A stretch of 52,322 nucleotides of DNA from Alloalcanivorax mobilis (GTDB lineage: Bacteria > Pseudomonadota > Gammaproteobacteria > Pseudomonadales > Alcanivoracaceae), in the NCBI RefSeq assembly GCF_002864685.1, contig NZ_NMQZ01000041.1, positions 1-52,322 of the forward strand. Direction: 5' to 3'. The position numbers and the translations under genes are program-made. Each line of letters begins with the position of its first letter. Position 1 is the stretch's first letter. Shown in pieces: positions 41,596-49,408 of the stretch. Below the pieces are notes generated by a model. That model worked only from the letters and a program-made list of their open reading frames with translations. It did not search any database and was not told the DNA's origin.

Positions 41596-43059
41596 CTAAA
41601 ACGTGGACCAGCCGGTGAATTCCATCAGCCGGTAGAGCCCGTAGCGCAGGGTGGAGTCGTCGGCGTAGGCGGTGTAGGCGAGGCTGAACTGTTTGCCGTC
41701 CGGGTTGCTCCAGCGCTGTTCGAAGGTCTCGCGGGCGGCGCGCAGGGCGGGCAGATCGGGGCGGCCGGTGAGGGCCACGCTGGTCTCCAGATTGAGGTTG
41801 TCCAGGTTGCGGCGGGTGTAGTTGGCGGAGCCGAGAATCAGCGTCGCCGGGCGTGCCCGGTCGCCGGGGGCTGGCAAGCGCAGCAACATCTTAGTGTGGC
41901 ACTGTTCGCCGTGGGTGGCGCACCAGCGCACCGGCACGCCGGCGTCGTGCAACTCCAGCGCCGCCTGGCGATTGGGGATGCCGTTCTTCTCGCGGCCGAA
42001 GGCGTCCTTGTTGGGGTCGAGCAGCACGCGCAGGGCGACGCCGCGCCGCTGCGCCTTGACCAATGCTTTGATCAAGGGCCGGTGGGAAAGATAAAACACG
42101 CTCACCTGAAGGGTTTCCCCGGCGCGGGCTTCGCGCACCGTGCGCAGTAGAGCGTCGCGGATGGCGCCTTCGGTGAGCACCTGCAGGGTCGGCCCGACGG
42201 TCGGCGCGGCCGCTGTGGTCAAGGCCGGCGCGGGCACCGGATCGGCGCCGGAAAAGCGCGCCACCGACAGCTCCGAGCGCAGCACGTCCAGCGCCGCCGC
42301 GCCACTGAAGCGCAGCGCCACATTGCCGTGGGCGCTGCTGGCGTCGTGGGCATTGGCGGAGGTGACCAGGGCGGTCCAGTGGTCGCCCTCGTCCACTACC
42401 AGGGTTTTGCGGTGATTGGCCTTGAAGTTGATCAGCGCCAGATAACTGCGCAGGGTCACCTTGCCGGGGCCGGTGGCGTTGGGCAGCCAGCCGCCCTCGG
42501 TGCTGTTGCCCAGCCACTGGCAGCACAGCCGCCACAGGCCCGACCAGCCCGGGTTGGAATCGCGCAGGCGGGGCAGGTCGGTGAACACCACCTGCACGCC
42601 GGCCTCGCGCAGGCGCTGCAGGTGGGGCGCCTCAAGGCCGCCGTAAAAGGTGTTGAACGAATCGGTGATCAGCGTCACCGGCATTGCCGGATGGGCGCGT
42701 TTGGCATGGATCAGCGCCTCGGTGAGTTGCGCGCTGAGCGGCCGGTGCACGCGGGTGCTGGCGCCGGCCATGTCGTTGAACAGGAACATGTCCACCAGCA
42801 CCCGCTGGCGGGCCTGGCCGATCAGACGGAAGAATTCATCGAAGATGCCCTGCTGGAAATGCCGCTCGGGTGTTGCCTGGGTGGCGTCGGCCTGGTTCAC
42901 CCAGGTGTCGTCCACCAGCAGCGCGACACGCTCCGCGGCGCGCACTGGCCAGGCCCGGCCGACGTCGTCGGGCAGCGGCTTATAGCGGTGGTACAGCGCG
43001 GTCAGCGCCCAGGCGCACAACAGCAGCAGGATCAGAAGGCGAACAGGATGGCGGTTCAT
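41596..43059 (-). CDS. Phospholipase D / cardiolipin synthase-like membrane-anchored protein
   Basis: About 487 residues from the ATG at 43059 (a GTG at 43086 is in frame but has no ribosome-binding site). An N-terminal membrane anchor or uncleaved signal (VRLLILLLLCAWALTALY) precedes two PLD half-domains. The first HKD motif is NHRKTLVVDEGDHW, with SANAHDAS downstream. The second is CHTKMLLRL with LILGSANYTRRNLDNLN. The HxKxxxxD residues of the first are complete; the second keeps H-x-K. Likely acts on phospholipids at the periplasmic face, either as a hydrolase or a transphosphatidylase. Monocistronic and convergent with the ABC operon. Confidence 0.85.
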   Translation of the reverse strand: MNRHPVRLLILLLLCAWALTALYHRYKPLPDDVGRAWPVRAAERVALLVDDTWVNQADATQATPERHFQQGIFDEFFRLIGQARQRVLVDMFLFNDMAGASTRVHRPLSAQLTEALIHAKRAHPAMPVTLITDSFNTFYGGLEAPHLQRLREAGVQVVFTDLPRLRDSNPGWSGLWRLCCQWLGNSTEGGWLPNATGPGKVTLRSYLALINFKANHRKTLVVDEGDHWTALVTSANAHDASSAHGNVALRFSGAAALDVLRSELSVARFSGADPVPAPALTTAAAPTVGPTLQVLTEGAIRDALLRTVREARAGETLQVSVFYLSHRPLIKALVKAQRRGVALRVLLDPNKDAFGREKNGIPNRQAALELHDAGVPVRWCATHGEQCHTKMLLRLPAPGDRARPATLILGSANYTRRNLDNLNLETSVALTGRPDLPALRAARETFEQRWSNPDGKQFSLAYTAYADDSTLRYGLYRLMEFTGWSTF

Positions 43060-43138
43060 GGCATCACGGTGTCGGGAAAACGTCACTCTAGCATTTCCCA
43101 GCGCGCCGTGGAGACCAGGAAAAAACAGCAGGGCGGCG

Positions 43139-43331
43139 GTTGAAAGTGAAAAGTTAAAAGTTAAAAGTTAAAAGTTAAAAGTTAAAAGGTCGTAGCCGAA
43201 ACGCCTTCCCACGGCCTACGGCCGTTGAAGATCAACGTGGGTTTGAACTCCCTGAAGCGCGGGCACGGCCTTGCCGCCTGGTGGACCCCGCCCGCGTTTC
43301 AACTTTTAACTTTTAACTTTCAACTTTTAAC
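43139..43331. repeat. Heptamer element C1: inverted GTTAAAA arrays
   Basis: Seven units (GTTGAAA, GTGAAAA, five GTTAAAA; 43139-43187) and five inverted units (TTTCAAC/TTTTAAC; 43297-43331) flank a ~109-bp core. The core starts GGTCGTAGCC, contains CGGCCTACGGCCGTTGAAGA and ends ACCCCGCCCGC. The core recurs at about 90% identity in C2. It fills the spacer between the PLD-like gene start and the ketoacyl synthase stop. Confidence 0.9.
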
Positions 43332-43353
43332 CGCCATCCCCCCGCTTCTTTCC

Positions 43354-45159
43354 CTACCCCCGATAATCATCAAACCCTGGATCATCCCGAAACACCAACG
43401 GCTGGTCCCAGCCAGGCAGGCGGATGTCGCGGTCGGTGAGGGCCACGTCTTCGCCGTCGATCACGCCTTCGTTGAAGTGGTATTCCGGGCGGGTTTCGCC
43501 GCGCAGGGCGCGCTGGTCGTAATCGCGGGCGGCCTCGCGGGTGCTTTCCACGGCGTGCTGCCAGCGGGTCAGAGTGGCGTCGCCGTGGCGGCGGCGCAGC
43601 AGCTCCAGGGTGGACTCCGGCGACAGCGTCACGGCGGTGGCGTTGTTGCCGCCAAAGCCCTTGGAGTTGAGCAGGCCGGCGGCGGGGCGCAATTCGCGGT
43701 GGTGTTGCGACAGCGATAAATGGCTGGCGTGCAGATCGTCGGCGAAGGCGTCGACGGTGGCGATGCCGGGCAGCAGGCCCTCGGCGAAGGTGCCCAGGGT
43801 GGCGGCGAGCTGGTCGCCGCCGGCGGAGCCCAGCGAATGGCCGACAAACGCCTTGATCGCCGCCACCGGCCACTGCTCAATGGCGAACGCTTTGGCGACC
43901 TGATTGAGCACGTGGGATTCGGTGACCCGGTTCTGCGGCGTGCCGGTGCCGTGGGCGTGCACGAAGCTGCGCTGACGCAGGGCGTCTTCGCCGAGCAGTT
44001 GGCGAACCAGATTGGCGCCGCGTCCGAGGGTCAGGTAATTGCCAATGCCTGGCGAGGAAATCGATTTCTTGGCGCCGTCGGCGTGCACGAAGACGTCCGG
44101 CACCGCGCCGAGGATGTCCGCGCCCAGCTCCAGGGCCAGGGCGTCGTCCATCAGCACGCAGAACTGGGCGGATTCGGCCATGGTGAAGCCGCAGTTCTCG
44201 CCAAACGGCCGGCAGGCGCGGCGCAGATCCGGTTGGCTGACGCCGTCCAGCGCCGCCAATGCTTCGTCTTCGGCGAGCGCGCCCATGGCGCGATAGCCTT
44301 CCAGCACCTCGGCCACCAGCGGTGCTTCGCTGGTGCCGACCACCACCAGCCGGGCACGCCCGGCGCGGATCGCGTGCACCGCGCGTTCCAGGTTATACAG
44401 GAACGTCGCGCAGGCGCCGAGCATGCCGCCGGTGCCGCCGGGGCTGCGCAGCACATAGGCGTTGATGAAATCGGCGGTCATCTCGCCAAGCCCCAAGGGG
44501 CACTGTTTGGAGGTGGTGCGCGCGCCCAGGGCCGGCGCGCGCATCATGCCGCCCAGGCCGTTGTCGTCCAGTTGCGCCATGGCGTTGGAGGCGAACACCG
44601 CCACCTGGTCCGGCGCCAGCCGGCCGCGCAGGCTGTCCCAGGGAATACCAAGCATGCCGAACGCATCGCTGACGCCGTAGATCGCCATTTGCAGCGCGCG
44701 CGGGTGGTTGCGGGACGGATACAGGGCGGCCGGGTCGAAGCCGTCGGGAAGCTGGCCGGCGGCGCTGACGCGCCGCTCAATGGCGCTCGGCGCGCGCAGA
44801 TCGGCGCCGGCGGGCAAGGTCACGCGGCTGCGCTGGCGGCTGATCGGCTCCACCCGCCAACCGGCGGGCAGCGGCTCGGGCAGGTCCATGTTGCGCATTT
44901 CCACCGTCACCGGCGCGTCGCTGTGGCCATTCACCGCCATGGTCAGCCGCACCGATTCGGGCAGCGCGCGGATCAAGGTGCCATCCAGCAGGCGCTGCTC
45001 GTCGCCATGACCACTCAACGCGCCCAGGGCATCAAGCGTGCTGCGCCGCCGGCCCTGATCGAGCGCGTCGAACACCAGGCGATGGAACCCGTGATGCATG
45101 GAAGAGCGGCCGGCGGCGTTGATGCCGCCCATGGCGGTAATGACGGGCAGGGCGGACAT
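43354..45159 (-). CDS. fabY: FabY-type beta-ketoacyl-ACP synthase
   Basis: A 601-residue thiolase-fold condensing enzyme, about 180 residues longer than FabB/FabF. The N-terminus LPVITAMGGINAAGRSSMHH resembles the long KAS group that includes Pseudomonas aeruginosa FabY, which starts fatty acid synthesis by condensing acetyl-CoA with malonyl-ACP. Catalytic Cys lies in MLGACATFLYNLERAVHAIR, the first His in HAHGTGTPQNRVTE, the second in GHSLGSAGG; NSKGFGGNNATAV is the C-terminal glycine loop. GGGGAG precedes the ATG. The acetoacetyl-type thiolase gene lies upstream on the same strand, separated by repeats B6 and C2. Confidence 0.75.
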   Translation of the reverse strand: MSALPVITAMGGINAAGRSSMHHGFHRLVFDALDQGRRRSTLDALGALSGHGDEQRLLDGTLIRALPESVRLTMAVNGHSDAPVTVEMRNMDLPEPLPAGWRVEPISRQRSRVTLPAGADLRAPSAIERRVSAAGQLPDGFDPAALYPSRNHPRALQMAIYGVSDAFGMLGIPWDSLRGRLAPDQVAVFASNAMAQLDDNGLGGMMRAPALGARTTSKQCPLGLGEMTADFINAYVLRSPGGTGGMLGACATFLYNLERAVHAIRAGRARLVVVGTSEAPLVAEVLEGYRAMGALAEDEALAALDGVSQPDLRRACRPFGENCGFTMAESAQFCVLMDDALALELGADILGAVPDVFVHADGAKKSISSPGIGNYLTLGRGANLVRQLLGEDALRQRSFVHAHGTGTPQNRVTESHVLNQVAKAFAIEQWPVAAIKAFVGHSLGSAGGDQLAATLGTFAEGLLPGIATVDAFADDLHASHLSLSQHHRELRPAAGLLNSKGFGGNNATAVTLSPESTLELLRRRHGDATLTRWQHAVESTREAARDYDQRALRGETRPEYHFNEGVIDGEDVALTDRDIRLPGWDQPLVFRDDPGFDDYRG

Positions 45160-45271
45160 AAAACTCCCCAGAGGATGACTGAACGGTCAATTCTAGGCCC
45201 GCGACGCCGCTTTGCGTATCGGTCAGCGAGGTTGATGTGCAACGGGATATTACGGCCGGTGGGGCCGGTCG

Positions 45272-45569
45272 GTTTCAAGCTACAGGCTTCAAGCTTTAAG
45301 CTACAGGCAGGCCGTGCTGGCGGAAAGGCCGTGCTGGTCGATGGCCCGTTGAAAGTTAAAGGTTAAAAGTTAAAAGGTCGTCGCCGACGGGCTTTCCCGC
45401 GGCCTACGGCCGTTGAAGATCAACGCGGGTTTGAACTCCCTGAAGCGCGGGCACGGCCTTACCGCCTGGTGGACCCCGCCCGCGTTTTAACTTTTAACCT
45501 TTAACTTTCAACGGGCGTCCTGCCCCCCCAGCACGGCCTGCCTGTAGCTTGCCGCTTGCCGCTTGCCGC
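45272..45569. repeat. Heptamer element B6, split by element C2
   Basis: Left array GTTTCAA, GCTACAG, GCTTCAA, GCTTTAA, GCTACAG (45272-45306); right array CTGTAGC then three TTGCCGC (45542-45569). A 21-bp perfect inverted repeat, 45300-45320 against 45528-45548, links the inner ends of the two arms. The region between carries a complete C2 element. Confidence 0.85.
45344..45516. repeat. Heptamer element C2 with perfect mirrored arms
   Basis: Four units GTTGAAA, GTTAAAG, GTTAAAA, GTTAAAA (45348-45375) and four inverted units (45485-45512) are exact mirror images unit for unit. With GCCC/GGGC outside they form a 32-bp perfect terminal inverted repeat (45344-45375 and 45485-45516). The core matches C1. 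Confidence 0.92.
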
Positions 45570-45571
45570 TA

Positions 45572-46753
45572 CTAAACCAACTCCACCGCCACCGCCGTGG
45601 CTTCGCCGCCGCCGATGCACAGGCTGGCGACGCCGCGTTGGCCGCCGGTGCGTTTGAGGGCGTGGATCAGGGTGAGGATGATGCGCGAGCCGGTGGAGCC
45701 GATCGGGTGGCCGAGGGCGCAGGCGCCGCCGTGGATGTTGAGTTTCTCATGGGGAATGCCGAGATCGATCATCGGCATCATTGCCACCATGGCGAATGCT
45801 TCGTTGATCTCGAACAGGTCCACGTCGTCGACGCTCCAGCCCACTTTCTTCAGTAGCTTCTCGGTGGCGCCGATCGGGGCCACGGTGAATTCGCTGGGGT
45901 GGCGGCTGTTGGTGGCGTGGCCAAGAATGCGCGCCAGTGGTTGCAGGCCGCGCTGTTCGGCCACCGATTCGCGGGCCAGCACCAGCGCCGAGGCGCCATC
46001 GGAAATCGAACTGGCGTTGGCGGCGGTGACGGTGCCGTCTTTCTTGAACGCCGGTTTGAGATTGGGAATCTTATCGATGTTGGCGTTGCCGGGCTGCTCG
46101 TCGGTGTCGACCACGGTTTCGCCTTTGCGGGTCTGCACCGTCACCGGCACGATCTCATCGGCGAACCAGCCATTGCCGATGGCTGCGTGGGCGCGCTTCA
46201 GGGATTCGATGGCGAAATCGTCCATCTGCTCGCGGGTGATGCCGCGCTGGTCGGCCACGTCCTGGGCGAACGAGCCCATCAGGCGACCGGTTTCGGCGTC
46301 TTCCAGGCCGTCCAGGAACATGTGATCCAGCACTTTGCCGTGGCCCATGCGATAGCCGGCGCGGGCCTTTTCCAGCACGTAGGGCGCGTTGCTCATCGAT
46401 TCCATGCCGCCGCTGACCACGATGTCGTGGCTGCCGGCTTTGATCATGTCGTGGCCAAACATGGTGGCGCGCATGCCCGAGCCGCACAGTTTGTTGATGG
46501 TGGTGGCGCCGGTGCCGTCGGGCAGGCCGGCCAGACGCATGGCCTGGCGGGCCGGGCCCTGGCCGAGCCCGGCGGGCAGTACGCAGCCCATGATCACGTC
46601 TTCGATGTCGGCGGCGTTGAGGCCGGCGCGGGCGACCGCTTCGCGGATGCTGGCGGCACCCAGCCTGGGCGCGCTCAGCGCCGCCAGGGAACCTTGAAAG
46701 CCGCCCATGGCGGTGCGGGCACCATTCACGATGACAACGTTGTCCTGGGCCAT
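45572..46753 (-). CDS. Acetyl-CoA C-acyltransferase (thiolase)
   Basis: A 393-residue thiolase of the acetoacetyl-CoA (AtoB/PhaA) size. The acylated Cys is in NKLCGSGMRATM, the base His in CALGHPIGSTGSR and the second Cys in SLCIGGGEATA; VSGGMESMSNAPYVL is the family signature. It condenses two acetyl-CoA or cleaves acetoacetyl-CoA, serving beta-oxidation or polyhydroxyalkanoate/ketone metabolism. AGGAG precedes the ATG. It stands alone on the minus strand, divergent from sodB. Confidence 0.93.
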   Translation of the reverse strand: MAQDNVVIVNGARTAMGGFQGSLAALSAPRLGAASIREAVARAGLNAADIEDVIMGCVLPAGLGQGPARQAMRLAGLPDGTGATTINKLCGSGMRATMFGHDMIKAGSHDIVVSGGMESMSNAPYVLEKARAGYRMGHGKVLDHMFLDGLEDAETGRLMGSFAQDVADQRGITREQMDDFAIESLKRAHAAIGNGWFADEIVPVTVQTRKGETVVDTDEQPGNANIDKIPNLKPAFKKDGTVTAANASSISDGASALVLARESVAEQRGLQPLARILGHATNSRHPSEFTVAPIGATEKLLKKVGWSVDDVDLFEINEAFAMVAMMPMIDLGIPHEKLNIHGGACALGHPIGSTGSRIILTLIHALKRTGGQRGVASLCIGGGEATAVAVELV

Positions 46754-47121
46754 GATGAACTCCTGAAAATCGATTCTTTATGCGCCTCCCACTCTGGGCG
46801 ACACACGGCGCCGAAGCCGCTTTAACGGCCGACGCGGCGATGTAAAAACGCGGTAATTGTACTTGAGTTGGCGGCGAGCGTCCCCAAATGCAACTGTGCA
46901 GATCAATGGATGATCCGGTGAAAGGCAATCATTCTCATAGCGCCACTCTATGTGGTTCGCCCCGGAGTCGCTTGCTATGATGCCTCCGGGCCACGGTAAC
47001 GTAACCGAGCTGCGCGAGCAGAGGTGTCGAGCGCGCACCGCGTCGACCACCGGTTATGAGCCCGCTGGCAACAGATCCGGGTTATCCGAACAGCACTTCA
47101 CAACCGTCAGGGGAATTGACT
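46754..47121. other. Divergent promoter region between the thiolase gene and sodB
   Basis: 368 bp with no credible gene. It contains a Fur-box-like sequence (46924-46940) and an unstructured ~180 bp before sodB. The upstream in-frame ATG at 47056 would extend SodB by 22 residues that do not belong to the family, so I treat that stretch as leader. Confidence 0.6.
46924..46940 (-). promoter_or_regulatory. Possible Fur box
   Basis: Read on the minus strand, CTATGAGAATGATTGCC contains ATGAGAATGATT, one good half and centre of the gammaproteobacterial Fur consensus (ATGAGAATGATTCTCAT-like); the other half is degenerate. It lies ~180 bp before sodB and ~170 bp before the thiolase start. Confidence 0.35.
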
Positions 47122-47709
47122 ATGGCTTTCGAACTTCCGCCACTTCCGTTCGAGAAAGACGCACTGGAACCGCACATTTCCAAGGAAACCCTCGAATACC
47201 ACCACGGCAAACACCACAACGCCTACGTCACCAAGCTCAATGACATGATCAAGGGCACCGACGACGAAAACCGCTCTCTGGAAGAGATCATCCAGAAAGC
47301 CAAAGGTGGCTTGTTCAATCAGGCGGCCCAGGTCTGGAACCACACCTTTTACTGGAACAGCCTGAGCCCCAACGGCGGCGGTGAGCCGTCCGGCGAGCTG
47401 GGCGAAGCGATCACCAAAACCTTTGGCTCCTTCGACAAGTTCAAGGAAGAATTCAACGCCAAAGGCGCCGGCAATTTCGGTTCCGGCTGGACCTGGCTGG
47501 TGAAAAACTCCGACGGCAGCCTGGAAATCGTCAACACCGACGACGCCGACACCCCGATTGCCCACGGCAAGGGCCAGGTGCCGCTGTTCACCGTGGACGT
47601 TTGGGAACACGCCTATTACATCGACTACCGCAACGCCCGTCCCAAGTATCTGGATTCCGTCTGGAACCTGATCAACTGGGAATTCGCCGCGAAGAACTTC
47701 GCCGGCTGA
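47122..47709 (+). CDS. sodB: Iron superoxide dismutase
   Basis: A 195-residue Fe-SOD. Metal ligands are His27 (YHHGKHHNAYV), the His in QVWNHTFYWNS, and the Asp and His in VDVWEHAYYIDY. The Gln in FNQAAQVWNHTFYW marks the iron type. It converts superoxide to oxygen and hydrogen peroxide in the cytoplasm. The ATG at 47122 gives the typical MAFELPPLPF start. An intrinsic terminator follows 20 bp after the stop. Confidence 0.97.
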   Translation: MAFELPPLPFEKDALEPHISKETLEYHHGKHHNAYVTKLNDMIKGTDDENRSLEEIIQKAKGGLFNQAAQVWNHTFYWNSLSPNGGGEPSGELGEAITKTFGSFDKFKEEFNAKGAGNFGSGWTWLVKNSDGSLEIVNTDDADTPIAHGKGQVPLFTVDVWEHAYYIDYRNARPKYLDSVWNLINWEFAAKNFAG

Positions 47710-47729
47710 GCGGAATACTCCGCTATCCG

Positions 47730-47756
47730 CCGGGGCCGCGCCAGCGGCCCCGGTTT
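47730..47756 (+). terminator. Intrinsic terminator of sodB
   Basis: CCGGGGCCGC (47730-47739), loop GCCA, GCGGCCCCGG (47744-47753), then TTTCATT. A ten-base-pair GC stem with a short T-rich tail. Confidence 0.8.
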
Positions 47757-47899
47757 CATTACCGCCCACCGCCGTTCCCCGGGAACTTAAACCGCGAAAG
47801 CCCCCACCAAGCCCGCACAGTGACACCCGACCGGGCAAACCGGTGCGACTATGGGTAAGATCACTGTTTTACACCCTTCGAACCGCACAGGATTCCGCC

Positions 47900-48790
47900 A
47901 TGACCCGCGAGAAAGACGTCAAACTTGGTGACATTGACGACCTGAACGTGGACGAACCCGCCCGTCCCCGCGCTTCCCGCCCGACCCCGCCGCCGGCAGG
48001 CCGTGCTGGCAATGGCGCCGGCGCGGGAGGGGGTGGAGGCCGTCGCCCGCCGCCCCAGCCGGCACCGAAAAGCGGCGGCAGCGGCGGCTGGGTGTTCGCC
48101 ACCCTGGTGCTGGCGGTGCTGCTGGCCGGCGCCTGCCTGTATTTCTATTCGCAGATCACCGACCTGCAAGCGCAGATGGAGACCCGCATCAGCGCCTCTT
48201 CCGAGCAGCTCGGCAACCTGCAATCGCGGCTCTCGGAAACCGGCGAATCCTTCAACCAATCCTCCGGCCAGCTTAAAAACACCCTGGCCAGCCAGAGCAA
48301 AGCCCTGGACGAACACGGCAAGGAAATCCGCAAACTCTGGGACGTGAGCAACAAGCGCAACAAAGACTGGATCGAGGAAAACCAGAAGGCGCTCAAGGCC
48401 CAGCAACAAGCCGCCAGCGATAATCAGGCCGCCCTCGCCAGCCTGAAGAAAAGCGTGGCTGGCTACGACAGCGCCATCAGCAACAGCAACGCGCGGATCG
48501 CCGACTTGAAAAAACAAGTCGACAGCGCCGTCAAAGCCGTCAACGACAGCGGCAGCCAAACCCGCACCCAGCTCAACCAGCTGCAAACCCAGGTCGACGT
48601 GCTGGTCGACTCGCTCAAGCAGCTCGAACAGCAAAACCAGAGCCAGAAAGCCGCCCTCGGCAAACTGCAAAGCGGCCAGAACAGCAGCGCCAACCTGGAC
48701 CAGCGCCTGAGCAACATCGAAGACTCGATCAAAGCCTTCGACCAGTACCGTTTGCAGGTCAACAACCGCCTCGACCAGCTGCAGCGCTGA
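47900..48790 (+). CDS. Single-pass membrane coiled-coil protein
   Basis: A 296-residue protein from the ATG at 47900 (AGGA upstream). The cytoplasmic N-terminus (1-60) is Pro/Gly-rich and disordered. One membrane helix follows at about residues 64-82 (WVFATLVLAVLLAGACLYF). A ~210-residue periplasmic coiled coil then continues to the end, rich in Gln, Ser and Lys with heptad leucines (LKNTLASQSKALDEHGKEIR, LKQLEQQNQSQKAALGKLQS). No enzyme domain. It could be a structural, envelope-spanning or division-related protein; the function is unknown. Followed by tRNA-Leu. Confidence 0.8.
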   Translation: MTREKDVKLGDIDDLNVDEPARPRASRPTPPPAGRAGNGAGAGGGGGRRPPPQPAPKSGGSGGWVFATLVLAVLLAGACLYFYSQITDLQAQMETRISASSEQLGNLQSRLSETGESFNQSSGQLKNTLASQSKALDEHGKEIRKLWDVSNKRNKDWIEENQKALKAQQQAASDNQAALASLKKSVAGYDSAISNSNARIADLKKQVDSAVKAVNDSGSQTRTQLNQLQTQVDVLVDSLKQLEQQNQSQKAALGKLQSGQNSSANLDQRLSNIEDSIKAFDQYRLQVNNRLDQLQR

Positions 48791-48804
48791 GCGCGCCGGG
48801 GCAT

Positions 48805-48833
48805 CTGGCATTTGCGCGGCCGGCTGCTACAAT
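48805..48833 (+). promoter_or_regulatory. Promoter of tRNA-Leu
   Basis: CTGGCA (48805-48810), 17-bp spacer, TACAAT (48828-48833) with TGC directly before it, making an extended -10. Transcription would start about 3-4 bp before the mature tRNA. Confidence 0.5.
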
Positions 48834-48842
48834 AGCCGCCGC

Positions 48843-48927
<85 letters not shown>

Positions 48928-48951
48928 CATTGAAGTGCTGATGTTTCCAGA

Positions 48952-48995
48952 AAAGGCCGGATTGCCCGATAACAGGGGCATCCGGCCTTTTTTTT
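48952..48995 (+). terminator. Intrinsic terminator of tRNA-Leu
   Basis: AAAGGCCGGA (48952-48961) pairs with TCCGGCCTTT (48981-48990); the loop contains TGCCC/GGGGCA that can extend the stem. It is followed by five more T residues. Confidence 0.93.
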
Positions 48996-49107
48996 GTTGC
49001 CATGGATCTTGCCAACCCGAGCCCGGCCGGGCTTGCCTTGCCACCAGGATTGCGGAACCATCCGGACGTTATTCGGCCCCCTCCTCGTCTGAGAAAAGGT
49101 TACCCCC

Positions 49108-49197
49108 ATGACTGCCGAGCAAGCCAAACAACGTTCGCGAGTGCCCACCCAACGTGTCGATTTCGGCCGACCCGACGCGGCGGTCTACGTGCACTAA
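49108..49197 (+). CDS. Possible 29-residue small protein
   Basis: ATG at 49108 with GAAAAGG upstream; reads MTAEQAKQRSRVPTQRVDFG and nine more residues to a TAA. Basic first half, no membrane segment. It could be a real small protein, a leader peptide or the decayed start of a lost gene. It lies ~110 bp after the tRNA terminator and needs its own promoter, which I cannot see. Confidence 0.25.
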   Translation: MTAEQAKQRSRVPTQRVDFGRPDAAVYVH

Positions 49198-49257
49198 GCC
49201 GATTTGCCGGCGGCGCGAAGCTGGGAGGGCATGGTGGCCGCCTTCGGCATCAAGATC

Positions 49258-49363
49258 GTCGCTGGCACGGCGGGGTGCCGCCCAGCCTCTCCTACAAAAA
49301 ACACGCCTCCCTCTACAGGGCCGCCGTAGGAGAGGCCGGGCGGCGTTCCGCCCAGCCAGCGAC
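49258..49363. repeat. REP-like inverted pair, family G (copy 2)
   Basis: GTCGCTGGC (49258) to CTCTCCTAC, a 30-bp spacer, then GTAGGAGAGGCCGGGCGG to GCCAGCGAC (49363). Each half is itself a hairpin and the halves mirror each other. A single copy of the same unit follows cheR (9518-9560). Confidence 0.88.
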
Positions 49364-49408
49364 TGGTTTGATTTCTTGTGTCTGATGCCACTTCAACGGC
49401 ACGTTTCT

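Larger units (their letters stand above)
45160..45571. other. 412-bp spacer holding a C2 element nested inside a B6 element
   Basis: No gene is seen. Beyond ~80 bp next to the ketoacyl synthase start, which must contain its promoter, the spacer is almost entirely repeat: B6 left arm (45272-45320), C2 (45344-45516), B6 right arm (45528-45569). The thiolase stop lies directly against the right arm. Confidence 0.85.
48996..49408. other. Spacer after tRNA-Leu with a possible 29-residue gene and a REP pair
   Basis: Besides the small reading frame at 49108-49197 and the REP pair at 49258-49363, I see no feature. No integrase or attachment-site duplication of the tRNA 3' end is visible within the window, so there is no sign of an island at this tRNA. 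Confidence 0.6.
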
